64,000 nt of DNA from Xiphophorus maculatus (GCF_002775205.1 NC_036447.1:17962501-18026500), one strand, 5' to 3'; shown: positions 37,001 to 49,865, counted from the stretch's first letter. Notes: generated by a model from the letters alone, not told the origin. Numbers and translations are program-made.

Positions 37001-40000
37001 TGCTCGGTCGACTTTTGTTTTCAGATCGATATACCTGAAAAGGCTAAATGAACGTGTTTGCAATGACTTTATGGATGATATAATATTTGGACCATGCCTC
37101 CTTTAGCCATGTTCCACTGGTCACGTCTGAAACAAATTCTCACACTGTGAACAAAACCCAGAAACTTTACCAGTCAAGCTAAAGTCAGACCCCACTTTAT
37201 GCGCCAAAATGACAAGAGTGGAAAGAAAAATAAAAATGTTAACAGCAGGTTTTGCAGATGCTGTTCACAATTTTATTTTTATGAAAATATTAAAAAGATT
37301 AAAACCCCTATGTTCTCTGTCTAGAGATTCCATTATTTTCTTTCTCCCATGGACTCAAATAAGATTCTGTCCTTTCTGTCCTGAACTAGTAGCAAAACAG
37401 CTGAAATGTATTTGCTAAGAAAGTTGGTCGTAAATCTTAACATGGCTGAAATCTGTCACAAAGTATTTTATGCACATTCTTTAAGCACACATCTAGATCT
37501 TACAGCAGACTGTACAAGTAAAGAGGTAAAGCACCAGAATAAATTGTTGACATGAAATTTGGTGAACCCAAGTTTTTGTTGCAGTTTACAGAGTTTCATA
37601 GATTTTTACCTACTTCATTTAAGCATCCTGTTCATTGCAGTGGCAACATAAACCCGAGTCCTTATTCAGCTTTGATGGTGACAGTTCAAGTTATTTCAAA
37701 AGTGTTTAATTATTACTCTGGCTGTAGATATGTGCAGGTTCACACAAGAAGCTGTGGTACTGAAATAATTTTGATAGCTGTGAATTTTTTACTGAAATAA
37801 AACTTTCTTTTGTCTTTTGTATTTTAGAGAAAATTGTCTTTTTGTCAATTCCTATTCATACCCCTAGGACAATAAGGAGTGACCAATTACTCATTAAAAG
37901 ATCATTTCCACTTTGAAATGCATAAAAAAGGAGAATAAATTACAAAAAAATATATTTAAGGTATTTTAAAGTCAAATAAATATAGTGCCAGAAATTTAAT
38001 AAAGAATAACACTTTCTTGAAGTGGAATGCTTTTCCTCAAATTTGCATTTGTGACATTATGCTAGTGTAATAAAAAATAAATGTTTTGCAGTTTTTTTTT
38101 GCTCAACTTTACCAAGAATACCAATAATTACATATTCTGTATCTCCTTGCAAGTGCAAATCATGATATTCAGGCATTTCTGCTACTTAAAATTGCTAAGA
38201 CATTTTGAAATGGTCAGAAAAATGCATCAATCTTTTCCATGTGATGCAACTGAACAATGAGTTTAACACATTTTTTCTAATAGAAACAATTGGATTTGTT
38301 TAAATTGCATTTTAAACATTTGTTAAGTTCAGTGTGAAGTTAAAAAAATGTACGTTACGATGTGCTAACATAATTATTCTGCTGTTTGAAGACCAGCTGC
38401 AATTGTTACACGTCTATTTTAACTGCGTGAAGGGTCATTGCTGTAATATGTAAGAGTGTTGACAGTTTCCTCAAAACAACATCAAGGTCGGCTTTGAAAC
38501 ACAGCAAAATAACTATATGATCATCTTCAATATTTCTCACTTCAGGGGAGAAATGTCAAGGGCTTCATTAAATGCCGTGCTCTGCTTTCTTTTATATATG
38601 TATGGCATCCATCAGATTTAAGTCAGTACCAGACTTCTAGCCATGTTTAATTACATAAGTCTCATACATGAAACACAGCTGAGACATTACTAGTGATTTT
38701 CGTGCTTTCATAACAAAAAAAATATTTTTTATACTCAGCTTTGCACAAACATGAACATAGGAGTGGTATGGATGGGTAATGAAGGTGATTTTAATTGTAA
38801 AGATGACTCAGCAGATTGCATTGACTCAACCTTGTCCAGTATAGTTGGGTCAAAGAGTGTAAAAGAGTGGATCAGAGTGAGATGCTGTAAAGTTGTGACT
38901 GAGTGGGTGTAAATTCTTGTGTAGGTGAGCGTCATACATACAAGTTGGCTTTGAGCGAAGCCCTGTCTGAGGAAGATACAAGCAGGCCCCACTATGTTGT
39001 GCAGCATGTTGCAGTTCTTAACCAGAGTGCACAGGGGGTCATCAAATTCCCGCTTGCTCCCTCCTTCCTCCTCCTCCTCCTCCTCCTCCTCCTCTGTGTC
39101 CACCTCCCCCGCACCACCCAGGGAACCTAGCATGGCCGTGGCTAACGCTGTGTCGCTTTGCTGTACGGACGAAGCCTCCTTGGACAAAAGGAACCAGTTG
39201 GATTAACATTATGATATTCTCTACAGAACATAAGATGTCATTTATTTACTTTCATAATTTTGGGGGATTCTACAAGACAACAAATGACTAAAATTGTCAG
39301 TTTCTTTGTCTATTAAATCTTAATTTGATATAGTGTCTTGTATGTAAATCAAGTAGAATGGGTCATTCATGCCAATTTTTTACAAAAAATAAACTTCCAT
39401 GTATTTTACTGGGATTTTGTGTGATAGACCAACACAAATAGCACATGGAATGAAATCTTTGTTTATTTCGAACAAGTAAAATCATATATGGTTTTCAATT
39501 TTTGTACACTAGGAGACTCCACTTTTCTAATATCCCTAAATAAATAAAACCATAACCAACCAATATCTTTCATTCATTCATCTAATCAGCAAACAGAGTC
39601 TATCTGCACTACTGTGCCTGTAATAAATATTTTAAAATCTGGCTCCTGGAAAGCCAAAAATGTCAATACGACTATGGTCTGTCAAATACCTTTAAATTAC
39701 TGGTACTGTATTTGTTTGTTCTTTTCTGTTATTATTATTTTTGTGTATTTTGTTTTAACCAACCTGCCAGTGGGACTACAGATGTAAATTAGCCACTTTA
39801 TTATAATCTTATAAATTTACATGCAAATATTCATTAATATGTACTATACCATTAAAATAATAAACTCAACTGAACTGCTTGTAATATAATCACTATAAAT
39901 CCACCAGCTTTGTGAAAGTCTCCAAGGTTTGGTAAAAGACAATAAAAGATAAACAGCAATATAAAGACAGTATTAGTAATTTTCTAAGCTTTTGAACATC

Positions 40001-40905
40001 TCACAAAGCCCTATTCAACCCATCATCCAAAAGTGGAAGGAATATAAAACTGCAACTCCCAGCAAAAAATAACTCTTGATGTAAACTGAGAGGCTAGACA
40101 AGGAGGGTCTTTTTGAAAGAAGAAGCCAAGAGGCCCATGGTAACTACAACGTTCTGATTCAGAGTGATATATGTTAAGGAAGGACACAATGAAATTAAGC
40201 CAAAAAGTGCCCTGATCAGATGAAAAAAATACAAATAAAAAACTTTTTCATCTACATAGAAAATTATGTATAAGGAGGAAAACTACCAGTACAGATCACA
40301 CTGAAAATCCCATTTCCATTGTGACACATGGTGGTGGTGGAGTTATGTTGTGGGCATGCCTTTCTTCTGTAGAGACAAGAAATCTGGTCAGTGCAGGAAG
40401 AAAACATGCTAGAGGTTGGAAATGACTTGAAACTGGTTCAAAGGTTCATCTTCAAACAGGTCAATGACCCTAAACCTACATTAGGGTTGTTACAAAGGAT
40501 GGCCTGGTTAAAATCAGTGTTTTAGAAGGACCAAGTCAAATGACTCATCTAAAATCAATATGCCAGAAGGAAGACTAGGATAATTTTCAGTCTGTAGATG
40601 TGGAATCCTGGAGGGGAAACAATCCAAAAGACTTGCAGCTGCAAAGCTCCAAAGGATGGTTCTTAAAAGTACTGACTCAAGGGAGTTCGATACAAACACC
40701 CACTATATTTTGCAGATATTCACTTAAAAAACAACAACTTGAAAACCATGCATGACTTCTCTCACTATTGTGCACTGCTATGTATTGGTCTGTGACACAA
40801 AATCTAACAAAATGTGAAACTGTTTCTTTATCTAATTTTATGCTAATGAATACTTACCTTTTTCCTGGTACTGTCCTTGTTAGAAGTCTTGTTGACGTTT
40901 CCCAT
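34035..40905 (-). CDS. cabp2: Neuronal calcium-binding protein 2 (CaBP family EF-hand sensor), complete
   Basis: Seven minus-strand coding exons join in phase: 40905-40858, 39178-38942, 36279-36249, 35915-35781, 35581-35472, 35394-35247 and 34060-34035 (stop included), giving 244 aa against about 220 in mammals. CaBP2 is a calmodulin-like sensor that tunes Cav1 channels in photoreceptors and inner hair cells. The start MGNVNK is an N-myristoylation signal. Exon 2 carries ten glutamates (45-54) and the family words [11 protein letters not shown]1 ([12 protein letters not shown], 115-126), EF3 ([12 protein letters not shown], 189-200) and EF4 ([12 protein letters not shown], 226-237) have complete calcium loops. 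EF2 ([12 protein letters not shown]) is degenerate, as in all CaBPs. CaBP2 rather than CaBP1 is indicated by [10 protein letters not shown] and by lack of the MNL insert before GG. It ends FVRMMSR. Exon 1 to exon 2 joining rests on phase and splice signals only; alternative first exons are common in this family. Confidence 0.92.
34674..34888. mobile_element. hAT-type MITE with perfect 8-bp target duplication
   Basis: The 215-bp element has terminal inverted repeats CAAGGGCGTAGGTTTGG at the left and, reverse-complemented, CATGGGCGTAGGTTTGG at the right. It is flanked by an exact 8-bp duplication, CTGTAGCT, at 34666-34673 and 34889-34896. An 8-bp duplication and CA-GGG-type ends are hallmarks of hAT transposons. 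The interior has no coding frame but contains a perfect 20-base palindrome, GGTCGTGACATGTCACGACC, at 34844-34863. It lies within the cabp2 gene, in the intron between coding exons 6 and 7. Confidence 0.88.
39068..39094 (-). repeat. Coding trinucleotide repeat (polyglutamate in cabp2)
   Basis: Nine CTC units on the plus strand are read as nine GAG codons on the minus strand; with an adjoining GAA they make Glu45-Glu54 of the cabp2 product. Pure codon usage marks it as a replicating microsatellite rather than a selected mixed-codon acidic tract, so length variation between individuals is likely. Confidence 0.85.
39395..40857 (+). mobile_element. Tc1-like transposon relic filling cabp2 intron 1
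   Basis: A nearly full-length but decayed copy. The left terminal block TGGGATTTTGTGTGATAGAC starts near 39,410. Internal blocks include GAGAGGCTAGACAAGGAGGG (40,088), AGAAGCCAAGAGGCCCATGG (about 40,122), ACACATGGTGGTGGTGGAGT (about 40,325, the HGGGG words) and AAAAGACTTGCAGCTGCAAA (about 40,626). The right terminal block reaches GAATACTTA next to cabp2 exon 1. The reading frame is destroyed. It lies antisense to cabp2 and occupies most of the intron between coding exons 1 and 2. Confidence 0.75.
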
Positions 40906-41149
40906 CACCCTCCCCACCTGCCTCCTCACACCACCACCCTTTCTTCGTTGGTGGTCGCAACACTTGTCCAAGACTTCTTCTTCTCTTTTTCCTTTACCCC
41001 TCTGCGCTGCTCAAAAGTCACATAAAAGTGGAAAATCCATGCTAGATCCAGTGCATCCCACGTCGAGAGGGGGCAGCTCCTTTCAAGAGGAAAGAAAGTG
41101 TGTCCGACTACACTACTGTCACTAAAGGCGACTCCTCTCAGTTCACATA

Positions 41150-41175
41150 TCCCAGATCCTATTGGTCCACTGAGA
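41150..41175 (-). promoter_or_regulatory. CCAAT-box region upstream of cabp2 exon 1
   Basis: On the minus strand GGACCAATAGGATC (plus coordinates about 41,154-41,167) is a good CCAAT box about 255 bases ahead of the cabp2 start codon. No convincing TATA box was found between them. The leader would run through a purine-rich stretch with GGGGAGGGTG just before the ATG. Motif seen; promoter role inferred. Confidence 0.35.
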
Positions 41176-41884
41176 CGTAAAGCAGGTGTGCGATGCCACG
41201 CTAAATCCTAAACTCCTGAGCTTTAAAACGTTTGGTGTGACGGTATAGAAAGCAGGATGAGAGAGATTGACGGGGTGGGTCAGGAACACTGGGTCATATC
41301 TGGGCTGAAACATGCTGCTCCTGCCAAACTCTGGCTGTGATTGCAGCACTTGACCATTTTTCTCTCTCTCTCCCTCTCTTACAGACACACACTCACACAA
41401 GCTCTTGTTATTCTTCACAGATAATTTCTTGAATTCGGTTCAACTAAATCTAATTCATCTCATCCATCGTCCCCTCACTACCTCTCCAACATCATATTTA
41501 TGCTCTAAAAATGACTAGTCTGGCAGAACTCTAAGGGTGTGTGTGTTTGAATTAGTGTATGTGTAAATCTGCAGGAGAAAAAGGGGGAGGAGATGGAGGA
41601 ATTATGGATGGAGAGTTGGCCGCCCGTTTAATCCCTGGAATTTCAGATTAGAGGAAAAGAGCTATGCTGTCAGGCGATGGGAGTGATGGGGTTGCGAATA
41701 GAAGAAATATGTGTTTGAGATATTGTCAATCTCTAACATATACTGAAGAAATGTCTGAGATATATACAATCTAGAAGATTATTCAAGATGATGTTTTGGA
41801 AATAAAAATCATAATGACATCCTTTCTTACTTAATAAACTTATTAATGGATTAATTGAATTAGGCAAAAGGTAAAATAGCTGAA

Positions 41885-42009
41885 TATGGTGACCTGCAAA
41901 AATATTCCCATATTTCTCTGGTTATAACCTGAACTTTAAATGAATCTATTGGGATTTTCTGTTACTAGCCTAACACAAAATATTACATGATTCTAAAGGT
42001 TTTAAAAAA

Positions 42010-42062
<53 letters not shown>

Positions 42063-42800
42063 TTAATGTTTAGAAAACTAACAAAAATGAAAAAATAAAA
42101 AACAAACAAACAAATAAAAAAAAACCCAGAAGGACATGTCATGGATTCCCACACCTGGAGCCTCTCAAATAGAGTCCAGTGATAATTGCATTTTGAAGTA
42201 ACTTGATTAATACATAGAGTCCACCAGTTTGTTGATGGCATTATGAGTACTGCAGCTCTGTGAAGGCCTCAGAGTTTTTTCAAGAAACATGAATAAACAG
42301 CATCGTAAAGATCAAGGAACACAGCAGACAGGTGAGGTAAAAGTGGATATTCACATAAGCAGGTCAGGAAAGCATCTCATCAGTCAGAGAAGCAAGGAGA
42401 AGATCCATGATAATCCTGGAGGAGCTTCAGAAATCCTCAGCTCTGGTTGGAAAATCTGGTGACCTCCCCACTATACATGGCAAAAAAGCCTGACTGCTGA
42501 TGAAACTGAACATGACTGAGTTTGGTGTATTTTTGCAAAAAGGTGTGGCTGAATATTATAGTTTGTACAAAGCTGATACAGACATGCATCGCAAGACCAA
42601 TAAAAGGTAGCTCTGTGATATAATGACCCAAAAGGACCAAGAAGAAGTCCCACTTTCAGCAATGTCTTGAAAATAATTGAAAAACATTTGTCCTTGCTCT
42701 TGCACTTTACGGTTATGTGCTACTTTGTGTTGGTCTACCACATTAAATCCTAACAATAATTAAAAAAAAGTAAAGAGTTGTAATGTTAAATGATGTGAAA
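41885..42800 (+). mobile_element. Decayed Tc1-like transposon copy with TA expansion
   Basis: The left end (CTGCAAAAATATTCCCATAT near 41,893; CTATTGGGATTTTCTGTTAC near 41,946) and right end (TGCTACTTTGTGTTGGTCTA near 42,718) are both recognisable. Internal blocks include GAACACAGCAGACAGGTGAG near 42,317, ATCAGTCAGAGAAGCAAGGA near 42,379 and GGAGGAGCTTCAGAAATCC near 42,418. A TA microsatellite has expanded inside it. The 3' half of the transposase region is deleted. Confidence 0.75.
42012..42058. repeat. (TA)n microsatellite
   Basis: About 23 uninterrupted AT/TA units sit inside a decayed Tc1-like copy. A second, shorter TA run lies at 44,459-44,474 directly before a palindromic MITE. Confidence 0.95.
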
Positions 42801-44474
42801 AAGTTAAACACTTCTATAAGGATTCAAAATCTGTTACAAGTTGATTTTTGGAAACCTTCAGGTAGAGTGAACCAGAATTTCTCCCCTCTCCAACAGCTGC
42901 TGCCTAATTCCCATCCCGTTTGTTTATTTTGTGAAGTCTCCGGTAGTTGCTACTGCCATCAACAGCACCACCATCTGGTGCATTTGTAATACAAGCATGG
43001 ATCATCTTAACCAGACAGGTAAACAACATTTTCACCTACAGTATGACAGTTAAAGTGCCATCTCTGTAGTTAGTTGCTTTACTGATGTCGGATCCATTTT
43101 GGTTTATGTCCAGTTATCAGCCACTAAACCTCACCGTGATTTATGAGTGAGAGGAGAATTTTCTAGATCTGCTTTTGATGATATGTGTGTCTTTATTAAA
43201 GTATTTCAAGGAATTCATGTGAATACATTTTTGGTCTCTGTGTGAAAAATATTGCCAATATTTACATTTGTGTTCATGTGAACATTGTCAGAAACTTTCA
43301 CTCTTTTTCTCTATTTCTAGGTGTCTTCATCCTTCATCTTATTCTGCAAACAAAAGGGATGTTTGTTTCTTTTTTCTCAATCAGTCCTGATGATGGTAAA
43401 TATATAAAAATTGATCTTCAGATATCCAATATTTATAGTTCTTTTTTAATCCCCATCTACCAATAGTAAGAGCTTTTAATCCAGTGTTGTGTGTGTTTGT
43501 GTGGGTGTCTGTTTTAGCACAACTCATGCTGTGCTGTTTGCTTGCCAGAGATTAACACATGAATAAGGCTGCAGCTCTAATCCTCGCTGGACGGTTTAGG
43601 AGAAATTACACTTTTTTTTGTCCTTTTCAAAATCTAGTCTTCAGCGCTCTCATGCTCACTCTTTTCTTTGGCAAGCACCATATATTTATTGTTTACTCCT
43701 TCTATTACATTTTGTATGTTCATCCTTTGTATTTCTCTAAATAATTATGATTATTCAGGTAGATTATATGTTTTGTGAAGCAATAGCACTGTAACCATTG
43801 CTGTCATCAACATTTGTGATACTGTACTAAAATATTATAAGCACCTTGAAGAGCAGAAGGACGTATAACATTTTGTTTACTTCCATGAGCTGTATGTGGT
43901 TTAAAAAATAAAATAAAAAATAAAGTTCAATTTGAGGGGGAATAAAAGCTGAGCTAGACATTATCCCATCCACACAATAATTGCCCATCATCACGTTTCT
44001 CAAGATTGGAGGAGATGACCAATTTTCATCTCCACCCAGTTTCTGATTTAAATAAGAAGCTGCATATATTTATATTTATTTATGAACTTTTGTACAATTT
44101 ACATTGTCACTGTTTCACCAGCAGGTTGTGGAAAACACGAGACAATGATGGAGAAACAGTTTAAGAGTTGTAATACTCATAAGTGGCCACTAAGCGTCAG
44201 CATCATACCTTCCTCCACAACACACCAAAGAGGAAGCATTTGAAATGTTGCTGCTACATTTTCTGTTTGGGACAATAAGCAGAAGTGAAAAACAAAAAGG
44301 ATTAGCATTGTAACTGTGAGTGTGAGGTTAAGCATGTCATAAGTATAGTTATTTTATATTTATATTTATTTTAGTCTCTAAGCAATAAAGTATTTAATAT
44401 TTTTTATGGTCATATACATAATTCCACACAGATAGCATATTTTTTAGTGGAGAAAAATAATATATATATATATA

Positions 44475-44548
44475 CTGCTCAAAAAAATAAAGGGAACACT
44501 TTAAGTGTTAAACACCTGTTTAAGTGTTCCCTTTATTTTTTTGAGCAG
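44475..44548. mobile_element. Tiny palindromic MITE (Tc1/mariner-like ends)
   Basis: Two 27-base arms are exact inverted repeats (left CTGCTCAAAAAAATAAAGGG..., 44475-44501; right 44522-44548) with only 20 bases between them. Ends of the form TACTGCTCAAAAAAATAAAG are widespread in fish genomes in longer versions and sit at TA targets. Here the left flank is a TA microsatellite and the right flank GTATATA. It folds into one near-perfect hairpin. Confidence 0.75.
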
Positions 44549-47500
44549 TGGTATATAAACCTGCACACCAATTTCCTGGCGACATCCTCAAGAAAACATC
44601 TCACAGTGTAGTGCCATAGTTAGGGGCTGCTTTCTGCTTCAACACCTGACTGCTTGCTGTAATTGACCATGAGTTATGGAAAACCCTGATGAAGTATTTT
44701 ATAACATTTTTACTAGGGGATCTTAACCTAAAGTCCTCTTGAGTTATGTGGAGCAATATTTCAGAGCAGACCAGGAAATTTACACCTGAACAATTCAAAG
44801 AAATCTAAATTAATGTTTTGATGTGGCCTAGTTATTTTTCACATAGGGTTAGATAGGTATGGATAACTTTTTTGCCATAATAAATTAATATTAAGACATT
44901 TTTAAACCTTTTTTTTTTAGTTACACATTATATTATTCTTTTTATATAAATATTTTGGGATGATTTGAAGAAAATTGTGTGAAAATTATAAACAGCATGA
45001 CTGGGTTCACATACAAAGCTGAGTTTGACATCAAACTGGGGGGCAAGTAATGAAAAAATGCCCCAGATTCAAGCATCACAGAAATGATGCAGCTTTTTTT
45101 TTTTTACTGAATGTAAAAAAAAAAAATCCTGTCTAATTTGCCAGTCTAGTTAACATCGTGTCTCTCAGTCATTAAACCCCAACCATAGCAGCTGGGTGAC
45201 AGTTTGCGCTTCATCCCTCAACAACAGAGAGCAAAGCAGATACCCAAAAAACATGGTCAGAAGATTTTCTAACAGGAAAATCTAATACTGAGGTGCTGAA
45301 AAACAATGTGGACAATTTCCAAGAGTGGGGATTTACATGACACCAAATGCTAGTAGCTGCACTGTGGCTAAGGTCAAACATTGTGACTGATATCATCTGT
45401 CTGTGTATCTGCACACTGACACATTAACACACATTTGTAGAATAGTTAATAAATCACCCAGTTATAAGGTTAATTGTGTAACTTTATAAAGCAACTAAAC
45501 ATAAAGGTGTGGCATCTTTATAATAGTAGCTAAAATGTGTTGTCCAGAACATTGTCATTACTCTACTTTTCCATAAATTGTCTCTCACTGATCCAGAAGA
45601 AAATCCAATTAAATCTGGGGGTCTAGCCAGGTGCCCCCTAATATATTATAACATACAAACTCCAACAAACCCCTTAGCAGTCCGATGGGGATACACACTC
45701 TCGGATTCACTTTTTGAAAAAAATCTGCATTAATTTTAATTTGGCATTCCACAGGTGTTGGCCGAGTTCTTCAAAAACTGGAAAAGCGTGTCACTCATGA
45801 CAGCTCAACAATATTTAGAGTCTAGAGTATCTCATAGGGTGCCCTGCTACATTATGATCTTACACCATGGTGATGAATATGTTTTACTCTGTGTAGCCAA
45901 ATTCTGCCTCCTCCACATATGATGTGTTTGATCCTCAAAGAGCTCCTAAAAACATCCTCAGTCTAGAATGGCAGCCCACTTTCTTAAACAGAAAAAAAGA
46001 CTGGGATGTTCCATGTACGATGCCTACCGAAAGTCTTTCTCCAATGACTTTTAGACCACTGATTTTAAAAGCCAAATCTGCAACAGCAGAACTGAACGAA
46101 GCCTTATTACATTCATTTTCCCCCACCTCCTTTGGAACATAAGATAATTTATCCAAGAGGAGAAAACCAAACATTGCTTGCAGCAAAAAATATCCCATTG
46201 CTTTATTTACCTTTTGCCTATTGGCCATTCATCTAAATCTATCCAGGACCAACAATATCATGGATGAGGAACAGCTACCTGCTTTGCCAGACTCTAAAGC
46301 TAGTCTCGATCAACCACTTGTGATGCCACATCATTTTAGATGATGTTGTATCACCCACGGAATAAAAGAGAAAGCATTCTCAGAGACAATCACACAGAAC
46401 ATAATAATCTGCTTTTATTTCAGTGTATTATTTGCACGCTCTCTTGACCCTTCTGTGAATTTTCTCTGAATTTTAAGTATTTAATATTTTATTGAAACAG
46501 AAGATAAGATTTCCACTTTAAGTTTTCTAAGATAGCAGCTCCTGTTAGCAATTCATGATCATAAGAATGTCATGATCAGTAGGGAGCATATATAAACAGA
46601 TTTTTACCAGCTCAATCAAACTAACTAAAAATAATGGATCTTTTGATAAGGGTCAATGAAATGCCATACTTTTGGAGGATATAACTCATTAGACAGAAAG
46701 ACAGAAGACAAAAATACCTGCTTAGATGTGCTGACATTTGGGATAAGTTTCTTTCTTTGGCAGAGCATTTCTCAAACATTAGTAAATCTTTCACATTATT
46801 TAATTATAAATAGGTTTTTAACACTATTATTACAGTCCTGATAGTGATGATTATTTTCCTTTGATTTTTACAGAGTCAAAAACACGCAGTATACATTTAC
46901 TGAAACTATCCTTTGCAATAACTTCTGTCTTTTTAAGAAATTCCCAGATAATTATCATCTGATAGAGATAAGTCTATATTACATACTGTGACACACTTTA
47001 AAGTCCTTTTGACTACTTCTGAATGTCATAAACCCCTAAATAACTTTTCAAAGATGTGTTTTAGCTGTATGATAGAAGGTGTTTTTAGTAGATAAGCTTC
47101 AGAAATCCCTGGACTCCATATGAACAAGCTAGATATTAGCTACTAAACCCATTTCAAAGTCAATTTTGTTTTTTGTTCTCAAGATAAAACATAAAATACA
47201 TTAGACGGAAATGCTTGTTGTTAAAGCTAAAGGCCACTTTGGGTATTTTACTCAACTTAAACAAAGTTTTGAATTCAATTATTGTAGGAAAAAAGTTATT
47301 TAATTCCTCCCAACACCAAACAAAATAGAAATTAAATTCTAATCTAGAGATTTTAAAGTTTGGGCAGACTTTATAGCTAATTTTGGAAAAGCTGTGACAT
47401 AAGTTTGCAGCTTTTTTGCTGACAGAGTTTATTGCATCGGTGCAGAGATTGTGCAACATCATGTTTGACAGTTAAAAGAAAAGCTTTTGCTTTACATATT

Positions 47501-48974
47501 CTAATTTCCATACTTCAAACTTTTGATTTCTGTTTAACAGTTTACTGTAAATCATTGAAGATATAAACAATTTTTTTGTATTTTCTGCAACATGGAGCAT
47601 TCTTGCTTTCTGTAACCAAGTTCAATAAATTTAGCAAAAGTCACTACATATTTGTAGAAAAAAACAACTGATAAAAGATGAAAACCGTGTTACACCATTC
47701 ATTTCTCATTTGAAGATCAGTAAAAGAAACAAACAACAAAAAAAACTATGCACCATTTTCTTTTGTCCTGTGTGTCTCAATCAACCATCTGAGTTGGTTA
47801 ACCAGGTTTATTTATTTAGCCCAGGGTTGCACAAAATCAGTCAGAGTCAAAAATGGCCCCCTGGTTGCATTCTTGGAAACCCCTACAATAAAGTAATGTA
47901 AACACAGAAGTGGTTAATTAGAAAGCTGTTCACAACTACAGTATTTATTTTAGGCAATTAAATAGGATTCTTTGTCATTTTTCCAATAGACAGAAAAGTT
48001 TCCACCGCAATTTTTGCATTCCCTTCAGATTAATTTTGTTTTAACAATTGTTTTTACTATTGTGGTTTCTTATTTTAGATATAAATATCATATTAAATAC
48101 CCATTTTTTAATTGAAAACAGAGAAAGAATGTAAAATGATAATTTAAATACTGTACAATATATGAACTGCTATTAAATGAACAAGAACAAAGAAACCATC
48201 ATATAATTTGTATGGGAACAACAGGAGGCCATAAGAAGAAAAAGGTCCTGGTGCAGTCATTAAAAGACCTGACATACATTTTTCAGCCTGCCACCAGACA
48301 AGGCTGTGCTAAATGTCCCACATTCCCCGCTCTCATTCTCAAACACCTACTCGCTACTGAAGGAGGATAATGCCATTTGCACCTGTTCAGATTTTCTCTG
48401 ATGCTTTTCCATGTGACGTAAAAGTTATATGTGAATTCCCTTTTTAAGGTCCTGGAGGTCCTATGGATTAACGATTCTGTTCAAACAATGCCACCAGGGG
48501 ATAAATGTAGGCAAAATGTCACAGAGAAGTCAGAACTGAATGTTCTTTATCTCTATATCCATGAGCGTAGAGTCCAACTGTTGCTGCACAGTGTCACAGT
48601 TATAATGGTCCATCAACTAACCCACTTTTAAATCTGTCCACAAAATCTGTTCTTGTTTTTGTACTCGTGTCCTCTTTGTATTGTCTGCGTTTTCAACAAC
48701 AACCACAGCAACGCCAACATTAAAAGCTGGTATGTTAATTGCTAAGCCTACTGAGCAAAACATGTTTCCACACATAAATAATTTTTCTTTTATGGTAACA
48801 TTTTACTTTTGTTGAGTTCTCCACTTTATTTTTAACACTGAGTTGTCAAATCACAGTTAAGTATATGGTTCTATTTTATGTTGGCATTGTTTTTGCTGAG
48901 AATTTCCACACTATCAGAATTTTTTTATTGCAGTCCAAATGGAAAGACACATTTGGACTGAATATACTAGATCA

Positions 48975-49195
48975 GGGGACTTCAAATCCAGGCCTTGAGG
49001 TGCTGTTGTCAGGCAACTTTTAAACGTGTCCCTGGTCCAACACATAAAATAACTGAATCACCTCTTGAGCGTGGCGTCAGGTTTCCCAGGGTCTTGCTAA
49101 TGATCTGATTATTTGACTCAGGTGTGTTGAAGCAGATAAACATCTAAATGTTACAGGACTCTGGCCCTCACTGCATAGATCTGGAGACCCCTGCA
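48975..49195. mobile_element. Fold-back MITE related to fish hAT-like repeats
   Basis: The segment has the pattern of a common fish non-autonomous repeat: a start near CTTCAAATCCAGGCCTTGAG, an interior with CAGGTGTGTTGAAGCAGATA and AACATCTAAATG (about 49,121-49,150), and an end near GGAGACCCCTGCATTATG. Its two halves are roughly complementary (CCTGGTCCAACACA on the left; TGTGTTGAAGCAG on the right). A related half copy is at about 60,110-60,235. Confidence 0.6.
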
Positions 49196-49559
49196 TTATG
49201 TTAACTAATAAATTTTTTGGCACTTTGTTCTCCTTTGTCATTACTTTACCCATTTATAACTACATGACAGTTGAAACCAGATAGTTGTATCAACTATATC
49301 AATAGACTCGTGCCTAATTTGACATTAAATCAAACACTGAAATGTTAATAGGTCTGCTATGATTATTTAAATTTCCTAAATGGTTTCTGTGGCTTTATTA
49401 TTAAAATGTAAAAATTGATTAGAAAAAAGAACTACTACACCATTAAGCATCATATGGAAAAGCCCACGTGATGATGTCATGACTTTGGGATCTTCTGATA
49501 GGTGGATTCACAACATTTGGGTTAAATGGAGGAACATCTGTGGATATTAAAGAAACAGC

Positions 49560-49865
49560 ACTTTCTTCTGGGAAAACCGGGAACTTTTAAGAGAAATTGC
49601 TCTAGATATAAGGAAGAATGTTGATCCTCCATAAGTCTGGTTCATGTTTGGATGCAAACACCAGATACTTGAAGATGCCAAATTCATGTATTCAAACTAT
49701 TCATTGTAAGTATCACCAACATGAGGTCGTCCAGCCATCTCCGTTCAGGAAGGAGATGATTCTCTGTGTTACAGATTAACATGCTTTGGTGTGAAATGTG
49801 CAAATCAATCAACCCAGGAAAAAAATCCTCTTGAAAATCCTGGCATTTGTTCCTTGTAAGAGATG
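49560..49865 (+). mobile_element. Fragment of a second Tc1-like family (transposase N-terminal region)
   Basis: The words AAGAATGTTGATCCTCCATA (49,614), AAGTCTGGTTCATG, TACTTGAAGATGCCA, TCAGGAAGGAGATGATTCTC (about 49,747) and GTGCAAATCAATC (about 49,798) occur in the order found in fish Tc1 elements of a family distinct from the other copies here. They correspond to the helix-turn-helix DNA-binding part of the transposase. Frames are broken by stops and only this part is present. Confidence 0.65.

Noticed and set aside
42002-42241. Minus-strand frame with a long Tyr/Ile repeat
   Set aside because: It is a translation of the (TA)n microsatellite inside a Tc1-like relic.
45924-46228. Overlapping open frames on both strands
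   Set aside because: Neither has recognisable motifs or splice sites; perhaps an old repeat, but no family or ends could be identified.
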